Notes: generated from the letters alone by a model not told the origin. DNA of 64,000 nucleotides from Psychrilyobacter atlanticus DSM 19335 (GCF_000426625.1 NZ_KE384547.1:356986-420985), one strand, 5' to 3'. Shown: positions 44,240 through 54,167, numbered from the stretch's first letter. Program-made: numbers and translations.

Positions 44240-44572
44240 TTACTTTATCCATTCCTTCCATATTTCAGGCTGATATCCCAGGGTTATTTTATCTTTTTCT
44301 CTTAGAATTGGTGTTTTGAATAGAGTAGGGGATTCCATCAATAATTCTAAAGTATCAAATACATAGTATTCTAAATTACGTTTTTTAAACTCCTTTCCCT
44401 CTCTGTCCAACAACTCCTCAATATCAAAAGTTTTTGTTATACTCCTCAGCTCTCCTTTTGAGATCTCTTTTTCCTTGAGGTTGATAAATTGAACATTAAT
44501 TTTTCTATCCTTAAAAAATCTTATGGCTTTTTTTGTATCATTACAGTTTTTAACTCCAAATATTTGTATCAT
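44240..44572 (-). CDS. ArsC/Spx-family thioredoxin-fold protein (YffB-like)
   Basis: A 110-residue ArsC-fold protein. The active-site region reads GVKNCNDTKKAIRFF with a single Cys10, like YffB/ArsC-family proteins (CxTxKKA), and not the CxxC of Spx. The central region is LDREGKEFKKRN, and the end has PTLFKTPIL with the conserved Pro-Ile after the LMESP motif. True arsenate reductase activity is doubtful because family members differ; a glutathione- or thioredoxin-linked reductase role is possible. Single gene, convergent with rplS. Confidence 0.8.
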   Translation of the reverse strand: MIQIFGVKNCNDTKKAIRFFKDRKINVQFINLKEKEISKGELRSITKTFDIEELLDREGKEFKKRNLEYYVFDTLELLMESPTLFKTPILREKDKITLGYQPEIWKEWIK

Positions 44573-44675
44573 AGGCTGACTCCTCGTATTAATATAATTA
44601 TTATATTTTACTATAAAGATAAAAAAATGTTAAACTCTATCTTAAGAAAGATGAAATTTTTTTAGGAGGGATAAG

Positions 44676-45047
44676 ATGAAAAAAATAGCACTTATAGCTC
44701 ATGACAGAAAAAAAGATGAATTGGTTGATTTTGTGAAGGAACACAGGGAGTTTTTTTCTAAACATAGTTTGGTCAGTACAGGTACTACTGGAGGAAGAAT
44801 TATACAAGCTACAGATTTAGAGGTTATCAGGTTTCAATCGGGACCAATTGGAGGAGACCAGCAGGTAGGAGCACTTATTGCAACCGATGAGGTAGAGGCA
44901 ATATTTTTCTTTAGAGACCCCCTTACATCTCAGCCCCATGAACCAGATGTACAGGCTCTCATAAGATTATGTGATGTTCATAAGATACCAGTAGCTACAA
45001 ATACGGCTACAGCAGATCTATTAATAAAAGGGATGAAAGAACTGTAA
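44676..45047 (+). CDS. mgsA: Methylglyoxal synthase
   Basis: A 123-residue enzyme converting dihydroxyacetone phosphate to methylglyoxal, a bypass that relieves sugar-phosphate stress. [25 protein letters not shown], the phosphate-binding [13 protein letters not shown] and [15 protein letters not shown] with the catalytic acid region are intact. It sits just upstream of the ribose regulator, where surplus sugar phosphate could arise, though no shared promoter is seen. Confidence 0.94.
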   Translation: MKKIALIAHDRKKDELVDFVKEHREFFSKHSLVSTGTTGGRIIQATDLEVIRFQSGPIGGDQQVGALIATDEVEAIFFFRDPLTSQPHEPDVQALIRLCDVHKIPVATNTATADLLIKGMKEL

Positions 45048-45116
45048 AATTGAGATTAAAAATATTTATTTAACAACTTATTTTTCAGGTGTTCCAAAAT
45101 AAAACTATAAAACCAT

Positions 45117-45145
45117 TTGACAAACATGTTATAATGGTGTATAAA
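45117..45145 (+). promoter_or_regulatory. Sigma-70 promoter of the ribose regulator/operon
   Basis: TTGACA (45117-45122), 17-bp spacer, TATAAA (45140-45145). The LacI-type operator begins four bases downstream, overlapping the start point, the expected place for repression. Confidence 0.75.
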
Positions 45146-45148
45146 TTA

Positions 45149-45162
45149 TGTAAGCGGTTACA
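45149..45162 (+). promoter_or_regulatory. LacI-type operator, copy 1
   Basis: TGTAAGCGGTTACA, identical to the site at 46267-46280 before rbsK. The arms are TGTAA/TTACA around GCGG, the usual LacI/GalR or cre-like form. Autorepression by the adjacent LacI protein is inferred; catabolite control through a CcpA-like protein is the alternative. Confidence 0.75.
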
Positions 45163-45182
45163 ACATGAGTGAGGAGAGCAGG

Positions 45183-46181
45183 ATGAAGATAAAAGATATA
45201 GCAGAACTAGCAGGAGTCTCCACCGCCACAGTGTCGAGAGTGATAAATAACTCTTCTTCAGTGAGGGAAGAGACAAGAAAAATGGTCTTAGAAGTAATAA
45301 AGGCTAAAAATTATAGACCCAATATAACTGCTCAAAACTTAGCTAAAAAAGAGACCAATACGATAGGGGTAGTAATACCAGATTTAGATAATCCTTTTTT
45401 CGGAAAGATAATAAAGGGGATCTATGAAAAAATAGAGGAAGAAAATTTAAATATAATCCTTTTAAACAGCTATGGTAGTCTAAAAAAAGAAAAAAGAGTT
45501 ATAGAGACTTTGATAGAACAAAGGGTAAAAGGAGTTATAATAGTTCCTGTAGCAAAAGACAGGTTTTCAAGTTATAAACATTTTAACAGGTTAGATGAAT
45601 TTAAAATTCCCTATGTACTTATAGACAGGGAGATCGAAGGAGATAACTTTTCTAAGGTATATTTAGAAAATAGAAATGGTGCTTATAAAGCAACTAAATA
45701 TCTGCTGACCAAGGTAGATGATATAGCTATGATCTCTGGCCCCATAAGAACTACTACAGCCACTAAAAGATTAGAAGGTTATAGTTTAGCCATGGGAGAG
45801 GAAAACTTAGAGGAAAAAATTTACTATGGAGATTATAGAATAGAATCGGGATATAAGATAATAACTCAAATAATTAGAGAAAAAAAGCTCCCTAAAGCAC
45901 TATTTGTAGCCAACAATATGATGACCTTGGGAGTTATAAAGGGGCTTATAGAAAATAATATTAAAATCTCAGAAAATATCTTAATATTTAGTTTTGATGA
46001 GGTGGAAATGGCTGAAATTTTTGGAGTAAAGATAGATTATTTAGAATTTGATGTAAAGTCTGTGGGAGAAAAGGCAGTAGACATTTTGAAAGATAAATTA
46101 AATGGAGACAGGTCCAGGAAGATCGTAAAAATTCCAGGGAAAATAAAAAAGCAACGTGACGCTGCATCCAGAGAGGCATAA
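45183..46181 (+). CDS. rbsR: LacI-family transcriptional repressor of the ribose operon
   Basis: A 332-residue regulator. An N-terminal LacI helix-turn-helix (KIKDIAELAGVSTATVSRVI, residues 2-21) and hinge precede a periplasmic-binding-protein-like effector domain (about 60-325). ATG 45183 is chosen because GAGGAG ends 6 bases upstream; an earlier in-frame ATG (45165) precedes that site. The last dozen residues (KKQRDAASREA) are encoded by a dispersed 30-bp repeat also found in the metN leader, so the C-terminus appears to have been altered by repeat insertion. rbsK follows with the same operator. Ribose or ribose 5-phosphate is the likely effector. Confidence 0.87.
   Translation: MKIKDIAELAGVSTATVSRVINNSSSVREETRKMVLEVIKAKNYRPNITAQNLAKKETNTIGVVIPDLDNPFFGKIIKGIYEKIEEENLNIILLNSYGSLKKEKRVIETLIEQRVKGVIIVPVAKDRFSSYKHFNRLDEFKIPYVLIDREIEGDNFSKVYLENRNGAYKATKYLLTKVDDIAMISGPIRTTTATKRLEGYSLAMGEENLEEKIYYGDYRIESGYKIITQIIREKKLPKALFVANNMMTLGVIKGLIENNIKISENILIFSFDEVEMAEIFGVKIDYLEFDVKSVGEKAVDILKDKLNGDRSRKIVKIPGKIKKQRDAASREA
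46142..46172. repeat. Copy of the 30-bp hairpin repeat inside the 3' end of the LacI gene
   Basis: AATAAAAAAGCAACGTGACG continuing CTGCATCCAGA matches 37711-37740 with one substitution (T to C) and one extra A. It is in frame and supplies the final codons before the TAA at 46179. Confidence 0.72.
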
Positions 46182-46266
46182 ACTAAAGTTTTAGAATTTG
46201 TTTTGGTGAACCTCCTAGAAGGTATAATTTTCTAGATAATAAAAAAATAAAATTTTTAATATAGTA

Positions 46267-46280
46267 TGTAAGCGGTTACA
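46267..46280 (+). promoter_or_regulatory. LacI-type operator, copy 2 (before rbsK)
   Basis: TGTAAGCGGTTACA, 14 of 14 identical to copy 1. It lies directly before the GGGAGG ribosome site of rbsK, so a bound repressor would block elongation or a nearby promoter. Confidence 0.75.
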
Positions 46281-46290
46281 GGGAGGAAAA

Positions 46291-47199
46291 ATGAAGAAAA
46301 TATTAGTAATTGGAAGTCTTAATATGGATTTAGTTACCATGAGTGATAGACATCCTAAATTAGGAGAAACAATTATAGGAAAAAGCTTCTTTCAGATTCC
46401 AGGAGGAAAGGGAGGAAATCAGGCAGTTGCCATATCTAAATTAGGTGGAGATGTAACTATGTTTGGCTGTGTAGGAAAAGATTCCTATGGAGATATATTA
46501 ATAGAGGAATTAAAAAAGAATGATGTAAATATAGATTGTGTAAAAAAGGTCGAAAAAAATACAGGGATAGCTACAATAGTTGTAGATGAAAATGCAGACA
46601 ACACAATAATAGTGGTCCCAGGAGCTAATTTTGAGATAACTATAGATGATATAGATAAAAATATAGAATTGATAAAAGATGCAGATATAGTTCTCCTCCA
46701 GCTGGAAATTCCTATAGATGTAGTGGAATATATCCTGAAAAAATCAAAGGAATATAATAAAATTACGATACTTAATCCGGCTCCGGCTGAGAACCTGTCG
46801 GTAGATATAATAAAGAATGTAGACTATCTGGTACCCAATGAAACTGAATTAGAATTACTCAGCGGGATGCCTACAGGTTCTGAGGAAGAGGTATTAGTGG
46901 CTTCTAAAAAACTTATGGATATGGGAGTAAAAAACCTCATAGTTACCATGGGAAAAAATGGTTCAATCTTTGTAGGAGAGGATAAAGTGGTGAAAGTAGG
47001 GATCCACAAAGTAAAAGCAGTAGATCCAACAGCAGCAGGAGATTCGTTTATTGGCGGAGTTATCAGAATGCTGGCGGAAGGAAAAAAAATAGAGGAAGCT
47101 ATGGAATTTGGGGCTCGAGTAGGAGCAATAACAGTAACCAAAGAAGGGGCTCAGAGCTCTCTGCCTACATGGGATGAAGTTGTAAATTATAAATTTTAA
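46291..47199 (+). CDS. rbsK: Ribokinase
   Basis: A 302-residue PfkB-family sugar kinase making ribose 5-phosphate. GSLNMDLVTMSDRHPKLGET and the PGGKGGNQAVAISKLGG substrate motif (about 35-55) are typical of ribokinase. The ATP-site DPTAAGDSFIGG near the C-terminus contains the catalytic Asp. It is the first structural gene of the ribose module, directly under operator copy 2. It is separated from rbsD by a repeat-containing gap of 177 bp. Confidence 0.93.
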   Translation: MKKILVIGSLNMDLVTMSDRHPKLGETIIGKSFFQIPGGKGGNQAVAISKLGGDVTMFGCVGKDSYGDILIEELKKNDVNIDCVKKVEKNTGIATIVVDENADNTIIVVPGANFEITIDDIDKNIELIKDADIVLLQLEIPIDVVEYILKKSKEYNKITILNPAPAENLSVDIIKNVDYLVPNETELELLSGMPTGSEEEVLVASKKLMDMGVKNLIVTMGKNGSIFVGEDKVVKVGIHKVKAVDPTAAGDSFIGGVIRMLAEGKKIEEAMEFGARVGAITVTKEGAQSSLPTWDEVVNYKF

Positions 47200-47219
47200 A
47201 GAAAAGTTAACTATGAATC

Positions 47220-47362
47220 ATAAAGAATAGAACGCTGATGCTACGCATACACGAATTAAAATAAAGATAATCACAGATCTATACGGAGAGGAAAAGTCAT
47301 ATAGGAAAAAAGCTCAGTGAATCTTTCTTTTCCAACTCAGTGGCTCTCTGTGTCAAAAAGAA
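47220..47362. repeat. Intergenic repeat of the 'cacagag' family inside the rbs operon
   Basis: Between rbsK and rbsD: gaacgctgatgctacgcat, acacgaattaaaat, atcacagatctatacggag, and an inverted ctcagtggctctctgtgtc. Similar blocks lie at 17742, 35850 and 42645. The insertion separates genes that normally lie closer together. Confidence 0.58.
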
Positions 47363-47376
47363 GTAGGGGGATTTTT

Positions 47377-47784
47377 ATGAAAAAAGGAAGATTATTAAAT
47401 AGTGAGATCAATTCTGTAATATCTAGGATGGGACACACAGATCATATAACTGTAGGAGATGCAGGGTTACCAATTCCAAACGAGGTAAAGAGAATAGATT
47501 TAGCAGTAGAAAAAGGCGTACCTACTTTTTTAGGAACTTTAGAAGTAATCTTGGATGAATTAAAGGTAGAAGAAGTGGTAATTGCCAAGGAGATGAAAGA
47601 TATAAGTGGAGAATTCCATACCCAGTTATTGAAATTATTGGAAAAAAAATGTGGAGAGATAAACATTATAGAAGTATCCCACGAAGAATTTAAAGGGATA
47701 ACTAAGGAGAGTAAAGCTGTAGTAAGAACTGGAGAGTGTACACCATATGCTAATATTATTTTGAAATCAGGAGTAACGTTCTAA
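47377..47784 (+). CDS. rbsD: D-ribose pyranase
   Basis: A 135-residue enzyme that equilibrates pyranose and furanose ribose for ribokinase. MKKGRLLNSEINSVISRMGHTDHITVGDAGLPIP contains the catalytic His (GHTD) and conserved Asp, and GECTPYANIILKSGV is the C-terminal signature. ATG 47377 follows AGGGGG (47365-47370); the longer upstream frame runs through the intergenic repeat and is rejected. rbsA follows 12 bp later. Confidence 0.93.
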   Translation: MKKGRLLNSEINSVISRMGHTDHITVGDAGLPIPNEVKRIDLAVEKGVPTFLGTLEVILDELKVEEVVIAKEMKDISGEFHTQLLKLLEKKCGEINIIEVSHEEFKGITKESKAVVRTGECTPYANIILKSGVTF

Positions 47785-47796
47785 GGAGAAAAATAT

Positions 47797-49302
47797 ATGG
47801 AAAAAATATTAGAAATTTCAGGAATAATTAAAGATTTTCCAGGGGTAAGAGCATTGGATGGAGCCAAACTAAACGTATATCAAGGAAAGGTAATGGCCTT
47901 ACTTGGTGAAAATGGTGCAGGAAAATCAACTATGATGAAAATAATGACAGGGATATACAAAAGGGATGCAGGAATCATTAAACACAATGGTAAAGAAGTA
48001 GAATTTAATGGGCCCAAAGAATCTCAAGATGCAGGGATATCCATAATTCATCAGGAATTAAACTTAATAGATCATCTTTCCATAGCAGAAAATATTTTTT
48101 TAGGAAGGGAATTGACTAAAAATTTCAGAATAGACTGGGATATGATGTTCGACGAGGCAGATATAATCTTGAAGAAATTAAATCTAGGATATTCATCTAG
48201 AGAATTGGTAGGAAAACTAAGTATTGGAGAGAAACAGATGATAGAGATAGCAAAAGCTCTCTCTCAGAATGCTAAAATAATAGTTATGGACGAGCCTACA
48301 GATGCTCTTACAGACACCGAAACAGAGAGTTTGTTCAATGTAATTAAGGAGTTAGTAGCTGAAAATAAAAGTATAGTATATATCTCTCACAGGTTAAAAG
48401 AGATATTTGAAATATGTGACTATGCTACGATTATGAGAGATGGAAAGTTTATAGATGAAGCTGTAGTAGCGGATATAACTGAAGATCACATAATCGAAAA
48501 GATGGTAGGAAGAAAATTAAAAGATCAATTTCCTAGGATAGAAACTGAATTAGGAGATGTATCTTTAAAAGTAGAAGACTTGAATGGTGAAGAGACAAAA
48601 AAAATTAATTTTTCCCTTCAAAGAGGAGAAATATTAGGGATAGCAGGTCTTATGGGAGCTGGTAGAACAGAGTTAGCAAAGACCATCTATGGATGTTTCA
48701 AAAAAACAAGTGGTCAAATCTATATAGATGGAGAAAAAGTAGAGATTAATTCAGCTCAGGAAGCACTAAAAAACAGGATAGCCTATGTCTCAGAAGATAG
48801 AAAAGGAGACGGATTGTTACTGGGACTTTCTGTAAAAGAAAATATGAGTTTGTCTTCCCTGTTAAAGTTTGAAAATGCATATAAAAAAATAGATGAAAAA
48901 AAAGAAAAGATAGAAGTAAAAGAATTTATATCGAAATTTAATATAAAGACTCCTACAATGGATCAACTTATAAAAAATCTAAGTGGGGGGAATCAGCAGA
49001 AAGTAGCCATAGCTAAGGCACTTATGACTAACCCGAAAATATTAATTTTGGATGAACCCACAAGGGGAGTGGATGTAGGAGCTAAGAAAGAGATATATGA
49101 TCTCATAAATGAGTTTAAACATCAAGGGATGAGTATAATTATAATTTCCTCTGAAATGCCGGAAATATTAGGCCTCAGTGACAGAATAATGGTGATGTAT
49201 GACAAAACTATTACAGGGACATTCAGCAGAGAAGAAGCCACACAGGAAAAGATAATGAAGTGTGCTATAGGTGTTATGAAGGAGGAGATAGATGAAAACT
49301 AG
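47797..49302 (+). CDS. rbsA: Ribose ABC transporter ATP-binding protein
   Basis: A 501-residue double ABC ATPase. The first domain has Walker [10 protein letters not shown] (about 37-45), signature LSIGEKQM and Walker [14 protein letters not shown]. The second domain has the degenerate P-loop [16 protein letters not shown], as is normal for RbsA, with [15 protein letters not shown] and [16 protein letters not shown]. It energises the RbsC permease. It overlaps rbsC by 11 bases, so translation is coupled. Confidence 0.94.
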   Translation: MEKILEISGIIKDFPGVRALDGAKLNVYQGKVMALLGENGAGKSTMMKIMTGIYKRDAGIIKHNGKEVEFNGPKESQDAGISIIHQELNLIDHLSIAENIFLGRELTKNFRIDWDMMFDEADIILKKLNLGYSSRELVGKLSIGEKQMIEIAKALSQNAKIIVMDEPTDALTDTETESLFNVIKELVAENKSIVYISHRLKEIFEICDYATIMRDGKFIDEAVVADITEDHIIEKMVGRKLKDQFPRIETELGDVSLKVEDLNGEETKKINFSLQRGEILGIAGLMGAGRTELAKTIYGCFKKTSGQIYIDGEKVEINSAQEALKNRIAYVSEDRKGDGLLLGLSVKENMSLSSLLKFENAYKKIDEKKEKIEVKEFISKFNIKTPTMDQLIKNLSGGNQQKVAIAKALMTNPKILILDEPTRGVDVGAKKEIYDLINEFKHQGMSIIIISSEMPEILGLSDRIMVMYDKTITGTFSREEATQEKIMKCAIGVMKEEIDEN

Positions 49303-50263
49303 TACAGTATTAGATGGTGCAATAATTAAAAAAGAAAATAAATTGTTAAAAAATAAACCTTTGGTAGGTCTGATTATATTTGGAGTGATAGTTTCGATAT
49401 TAAATCCTAGATTCTTATCGACGGCGAACTTACTGAATATACTCCGACAGACATCTATAAATGCAATAATAGCAGCGGGGATGACCTTTGTAATATTAAC
49501 AGGGGGAATAGATCTTTCAGTAGGATCTATTTTGGCTATCTGTGGGGCAGTATCTGCCAGTATGTTAGCTGGGGGAGTCAACGGTTATATAGTTTTAATA
49601 ATAACTATAATATTAGGAACTATATTAGGAGCAATCAGTGGAAGTTTTATAAGTTATGGGAAATTACAGGCTTTTATAACAACCTTGGTAGCTATGACAT
49701 TACTTAGAGGTGCAACTTTAGTATTTACAGATGGAAAACCAATTTCTATGGGATTTGGAGATAACGCACTCTTGTTTGATACCATAGGTGGAGGATATTT
49801 CTTTGGGATTCCAGTACCTATATATATTATGATAGCAGTATTTGCAGTGTGTAATTATGTTTTAAAAAATACAAAATTTGGTAGGTATGTTTTTGCCGTA
49901 GGTGGAAATGAAGAAGCTACTAAATTATCTGGAATAAACGTAGAAAAATTAAAAGTTAAAGTGTATGCTATAAGTGGTGGATTAGCTGCCCTAGCAGGAA
50001 TCATAATTACATCTAGGTTGGGATCAGCTCAGCCTACAGCAGGAACAGGGTATGAACTAGATGCCATTGCAGCAGTAGTATTAGGAGGGACTTCGCTTTC
50101 TGGAGGAATAGGAAGTATATCAGGAACTATAACAGGGGCACTGATCATAGGAGTCTTAGGAAATGCATTAAATTTATTGGATGTATCTTCGTATTATCAG
50201 ATGATGATAAAAGCGATAGTTATATTAGCAGCAGTTTTAATTGATAGAAAAACACATAAATAA
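49292..50263 (+). CDS. rbsC: Ribose ABC transporter permease
   Basis: A 323-residue membrane permease of the BPD_transp_2 (sugar) type with eight to ten spans. [23 protein letters not shown] (about 63-85) and [13 protein letters not shown], followed by [20 protein letters not shown], are the conserved RbsC signatures. ATG 49292 lies within the end of rbsA after GGAGGAG. It forms the channel for the substrate delivered by RbsB. Confidence 0.93.
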   Translation: MKTSTVLDGAIIKKENKLLKNKPLVGLIIFGVIVSILNPRFLSTANLLNILRQTSINAIIAAGMTFVILTGGIDLSVGSILAICGAVSASMLAGGVNGYIVLIITIILGTILGAISGSFISYGKLQAFITTLVAMTLLRGATLVFTDGKPISMGFGDNALLFDTIGGGYFFGIPVPIYIMIAVFAVCNYVLKNTKFGRYVFAVGGNEEATKLSGINVEKLKVKVYAISGGLAALAGIIITSRLGSAQPTAGTGYELDAIAAVVLGGTSLSGGIGSISGTITGALIIGVLGNALNLLDVSSYYQMMIKAIVILAAVLIDRKTHK

Positions 50264-50278
50264 AAAGGGGGCTAAAAA

Positions 50279-51151
50279 ATGAAAAAAACATTAAAATTAT
50301 TGGTTGTAGGACTTTGTATTGGAATGATGTCAACTGTAGCTTTTGCTAAGGGAAAGGTAGGACTAGTGGTATCTACTTTAAATAATCCTTTCTTTGTAGA
50401 TCTAAAAGAGGGAGCACAGGATGAAGCGAAAAAACTAGATATGGAACTTATAGTTTTAGATTCTCAAAATGACCCAGCTAAAGAATTATCAAATGTAGAA
50501 GATCTTATTGTAAGGGGAGTAGATGTAATATTAATCAATCCTACAGATTCAGATGCAGTGTATAGAGCAGTAAGAAATGCTAATAGATCAAAAGTACCTG
50601 TAGTAACTTTAGACAGAGGTGCAAACAGAGGAAACGTAGTTACACATATTGCATCAGATAATGCAGCTGGAGGAAAAATGGCTGGTGAATTTATCTTAGA
50701 AAAGTTAGGTAAAAATGCTAAAATAGTTGAATTAGAAGGAATTCCAGGAACAACTGCAGCAAGAGACAGAGGAAAAGGATTTAATGATGTTGCTAAAGGA
50801 AACTTAGATGTAGTAGGTAGACAAGCTGCTGACTTTGATAGAACTAAGGGACTTAATGTAATGGAAAACATGATTCAAGCTCAGCCAAAAATAGACGGTG
50901 TATTTGCTCATAATGATGAGATGGCTTTAGGAGCACTAAGAGCTATTGGAAACAATAAAAATATATTAGTAGTAGGATTTGATGCTACTGATGACGCTGT
51001 AAAATCAGTAAAAAAAGGTGAGATGGCAGCAACTGTAGCTCAACAGCCTAAATTAATCGGATCTCAAGGGGTAGAAACAGCAAATAAGATAATAAATGGA
51101 GAAAAAACTCCTAAGTTTATCCCAGTAGAGTTAAAGTTAATCACAAAATAA
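50279..51151 (+). CDS. rbsB: D-ribose-binding periplasmic protein
   Basis: A 290-residue periplasmic binding protein. A classical signal peptide (about 1-23) ends AFA before [19 protein letters not shown]. The ligand-contact segments [36 protein letters not shown] and [15 protein letters not shown] match RbsB. It captures ribose for RbsAC and is last in the rbs operon. A GGAAGAAA/TTTCTTCC hairpin (51173-51188) follows but lacks a T-run, so it is a weak terminator at best. Confidence 0.94.
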   Translation: MKKTLKLLVVGLCIGMMSTVAFAKGKVGLVVSTLNNPFFVDLKEGAQDEAKKLDMELIVLDSQNDPAKELSNVEDLIVRGVDVILINPTDSDAVYRAVRNANRSKVPVVTLDRGANRGNVVTHIASDNAAGGKMAGEFILEKLGKNAKIVELEGIPGTTAARDRGKGFNDVAKGNLDVVGRQAADFDRTKGLNVMENMIQAQPKIDGVFAHNDEMALGALRAIGNNKNILVVGFDATDDAVKSVKKGEMAATVAQQPKLIGSQGVETANKIINGEKTPKFIPVELKLITK

Positions 51152-51512
51152 TAAGATTAGATAGGATGGGGAGGAAGAAATTTCTTCCCATTTACTCTAT
51201 TAAAAGAGGTGTATTTTATGTTATTAGAGGTAACCATAAAGAAATTTTTCTATATACTAATAAAATAATAATACGCTAGAAAAATAAATTCACACCTATT
51301 TTTAGGACAAAAGGCATATTTATAACTTATAGATTGTAGTAAAATAACTTATAAGATCAAAGGTTTTATTTGGGCATAAATTGTAGGAAATTAATGAAAA
51401 AATAAGTATATTTCCTTATGTATAATTTAGGGTTAGGATACTTATGATTTTAAACTTAATTATCAGCTATTAAAATATGTTTGTAAAAGCAAACATCCAA
51501 GGGGGAATAAAA
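51152..51512. other. Non-coding stretch between rbsB and talC
   Basis: 361 bp, very AT-rich. It holds the GGAAGAAATTTCTTCC palindrome (51173-51188), a candidate -10 TATAAT (51421-51426) for talC without a good -35, and a 16-codon frame at 51218 with an RBS that I do not regard as proven. No recognisable RNA structure. Confidence 0.45.
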
Positions 51513-52154
51513 TTGAAAATATTTATCGACACGGCAAATGTGGCAGACATAAAAAAAGCTAATGATATGGGTGTTATTTGTGGGGTAACTACAAATCCAT
51601 CACTTATTGCAAAAGAAGGAAGAGTATTTAAAGAGGTTGTAACAGAGATAACATCTATTGTAGATGGGCCTATAAGTGCAGAAGTAATCTCACTAGAAGC
51701 TCCTAAGATGTTAGAAGAAGCTAAAGAGCTAATCAAAATTCATCCAAATATTACAATCAAGTTACCTATGACTATAGAGGGATTAAAAGCTTGTTCTGCA
51801 CTATCTAAAAAGGGAATAAAAACTAATGTAACTCTAATTTTTACTCCTAACCAGGCACTATTAGCAGCTAGAGCAGGAGCAACATTTGTATCACCATTCT
51901 TAGGAAGATTAGATGACATTGGTGTAGATGGAATCGAATTAATCAGAGAGATTGTACAAATATTTAGTGTGCACAATATAAAATCAGAAATAATTGCTGC
52001 AAGTATCAGAAATCCATTGCATGCAAAGGAAGCAGCTAAAGCAGGAGCACATATTGGAACTATGCCACTTGGTGTAATTGAAAAAATGACTCAACATCCA
52101 TTAACAGATGCAGGAATAGCTAAATTCTTAGCTGACTGGGAAGGGGTAAAATAA
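51513..52154 (+). CDS. TalC/FSA-type transaldolase (fructose-6-phosphate aldolase-like)
   Basis: A 213-residue small TIM-barrel aldolase. [35 protein letters not shown] is the conserved start. The Schiff-base lysine lies in NITIKLPMT, and [31 protein letters not shown] is the usual middle segment. The start is TTG 51513 (LKIFIDTAN), 7 bases after GGGGGAA; the earlier ATG at 51477 would add 12 atypical residues. Followed by split transketolase, it most likely works as the transaldolase of the non-oxidative pentose phosphate pathway; fructose-6-phosphate aldolase activity is possible. Confidence 0.9.
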   Translation: MKIFIDTANVADIKKANDMGVICGVTTNPSLIAKEGRVFKEVVTEITSIVDGPISAEVISLEAPKMLEEAKELIKIHPNITIKLPMTIEGLKACSALSKKGIKTNVTLIFTPNQALLAARAGATFVSPFLGRLDDIGVDGIELIREIVQIFSVHNIKSEIIAASIRNPLHAKEAAKAGAHIGTMPLGVIEKMTQHPLTDAGIAKFLADWEGVK

Positions 52155-52327
52155 ATAAATTGAATTATAGTATGGATGGCAGAGTTAGCGCTGGATTTTA
52201 AGTTTAAAATTCAAGATTCTGAACTCTATACTATTTTTTATAACTTGACAATAACTAGTATATTACATATAATGTTGTTAGAAAAAACAAATAATGTACA
52301 CTAATTTTTATTTAAAAAGGAGTTAAA

Positions 52328-53161
52328 ATGGCAGATATCAAGATGTTAACGGAAAAAGCTACACAGATAAGAAAAGATATTGTGACTATGATTTGTAAAT
52401 CAAAATCAGGACATCCAGGGGGATCTTTATCGGCAGCGGATATAGTGAGTGCACTATACTTCAATGAAATGAACGTTGATCCAAAAAATCCAAAGATGGC
52501 AGACAGAGATAGATTCGTTTTATCAAAGGGACATGCAGCACCAGTATTATATGCAGCATTAGCAGAGAAGGGATATTTTGATAGAGAGTTATTAGGAACA
52601 CTTAGAAAATTTGGATCACCTTTACAAGGGCATCCGGATATGAAAAAATTACCAGGAGTAGATATCTCAACAGGTTCATTAGGACAAGGGTTATCAGTAG
52701 CAAATGGTATGGCATTATCAGCAAAATTAGATGATAAATCATATAGAGTATATGCGTTATTAGGAGATGGAGAAGTACAAGAAGGTCAAGTATGGGAAGC
52801 AGCTATGACTGCAGCTCACTATAACCTTGACAATGTATGTGCATTCTTAGACTCTAATAACTTACAAATAGATGGAAATGTAGATAAAGTAATGGGTGTT
52901 GAACCATTAGATGAAAAATGGAGAGCATTTGGATGGAATGTAATCGTAATAGATGGTCATAACTTCGAGGAGATATTAGGAGCTTTAGAAGCTGCTAAGG
53001 CTCATAAAGGTCAACCTACAATGGTTATAGCTAAAACTACTAAGGGTAAGGGTATCTCGTTTATGGAAAACGTATGTGGATTCCATGGAGTAGCTCCTAC
53101 ATCTGAAGAAACAGACAAAGCATTAGAAGAATTAAGTCACGTAGAATGTTGTAATAACTAA
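52328..53161 (+). CDS. tktA: Transketolase, N-terminal (TPP-binding) subunit
   Basis: A 277-residue N-terminal half of transketolase. KSGHPGGSLSAADI (about 25-38), SKGHAAP, QGHPDMKKLPGVDISTGSLGQGLSVANGMA and the TPP motif GDGEVQEGQVWEA (140-152) to DSNNLQIDG are intact. Split transketolases are common in anaerobes and archaea. The C-terminal half is encoded 15 bp downstream. Together they interconvert pentose and hexose phosphates, completing ribose use with RbsK and TalC. Confidence 0.94.
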   Translation: MADIKMLTEKATQIRKDIVTMICKSKSGHPGGSLSAADIVSALYFNEMNVDPKNPKMADRDRFVLSKGHAAPVLYAALAEKGYFDRELLGTLRKFGSPLQGHPDMKKLPGVDISTGSLGQGLSVANGMALSAKLDDKSYRVYALLGDGEVQEGQVWEAAMTAAHYNLDNVCAFLDSNNLQIDGNVDKVMGVEPLDEKWRAFGWNVIVIDGHNFEEILGALEAAKAHKGQPTMVIAKTTKGKGISFMENVCGFHGVAPTSEETDKALEELSHVECCNN

Positions 53162-53176
53162 TAGGAGGCCAAAAAA

Positions 53177-54106
53177 ATGAGTAAAAAAGCTACAAGACAA
53201 GCTTACGGAGAAGCGTTAGCTGAATTAGGAAGAATAAATAAAGATGTAGTGGTTTTAGAGGCAGACTTATCTAAATCTACAAAGACTGCAATATTTCAAT
53301 CTGAATTCCCTGAAAGACATTTCAATGTAGGAATTGCAGAAGCAGATTTAATGGCTACAGCAGCAGGATTCGCAACTACTGGAAAGGTAGCATTTGCTTC
53401 TACATTTGCAATGTTCGCAGCAGGAAGAGGATTCGAACAAATTAGAAATACTATAGCATATCCAAAATTAAATGTTAAAATAGCTCCAACTCATGCAGGA
53501 ATCTCTGTAGGAGAAGACGGAGGATCACACCAATCTGTAGAAGATATGTCTCTTATGAGATCTATCCCAGGAATGGTAGTATTATGTCCTGCAGATGCAG
53601 AAGAAACAAGACAAATGGTATTCGCAGCAGCAGAATACGATGGTCCTGTATACCTTAGATCTGGAAGATTAGATACTGAAGATATCTATAAAGACACTGA
53701 TTATAAATTTGAGATTGGAATAGCTGATACTTTAAAAGAAGGAACAGATGTTACAATTGCAGCTACAGGAATGTTAGTTCATGAAGCTATGGAAGCAGCA
53801 AAGACATTAGAAGCAGAAGGGATCTCAGTTAGAGTAATCAATGTTTCTACAATTAAGCCATTAGACGGTCCTACTATCTTAAAAGCAGCACAAGAGACAA
53901 AGTTTATTGTAACTTGTGAAGAGCATTCAGTAATAGGAGGATTAGGAGGAGCTATCTCTGAATTCTTAGGAGAAACTCACCCTACTCTTATCAAGAAATT
54001 AGGAATCTATGATCAATTTGGTCAATCTGGAACAGGTAACCAATTATTAGACGAATACGGATTAAGGGCAAAAGATATAGTAGCTAAAGTAAAAGAAAAT
54101 ATGTAA
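53177..54106 (+). CDS. tktB: Transketolase, C-terminal subunit
   Basis: A 309-residue pyrimidine-binding plus C-terminal domain. ATRQAYGEALAELG, the catalytic-Glu segment FPERHFNVGIAEADLMATAAG, PTHAGISVGEDGGSHQSVEDMSLMRSIPGM and EEHSVIGGLGGAI are family hallmarks. It pairs with the preceding subunit, with AGGAGG between the two genes. The operon ends at a perfect hairpin terminator. Confidence 0.94.
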   Translation: MSKKATRQAYGEALAELGRINKDVVVLEADLSKSTKTAIFQSEFPERHFNVGIAEADLMATAAGFATTGKVAFASTFAMFAAGRGFEQIRNTIAYPKLNVKIAPTHAGISVGEDGGSHQSVEDMSLMRSIPGMVVLCPADAEETRQMVFAAAEYDGPVYLRSGRLDTEDIYKDTDYKFEIGIADTLKEGTDVTIAATGMLVHEAMEAAKTLEAEGISVRVINVSTIKPLDGPTILKAAQETKFIVTCEEHSVIGGLGGAISEFLGETHPTLIKKLGIYDQFGQSGTGNQLLDEYGLRAKDIVAKVKENM

Positions 54107-54112
54107 TCATGT

Positions 54113-54146
54113 AAAAAGCTGTGGAAAATTCCACAGCTTTTTTTTA
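54113..54146. terminator. Bidirectional terminator after split transketolase
   Basis: AAAGCTGTGGAA and TTCCACAGCTTT with T and A runs outside. It also serves the convergent amidohydrolase gene. A near-identical sequence lies at 55462-55497. Confidence 0.88.
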
Positions 54147-54167
54147 TCTTATAGAAGGAAGCTATAG

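Noticed and set aside
51218..51268. 16-codon frame with RBS after rbsB
   Set aside because: No biased codon run and no terminator or antiterminator arrangement; likely chance in AT-rich DNA.
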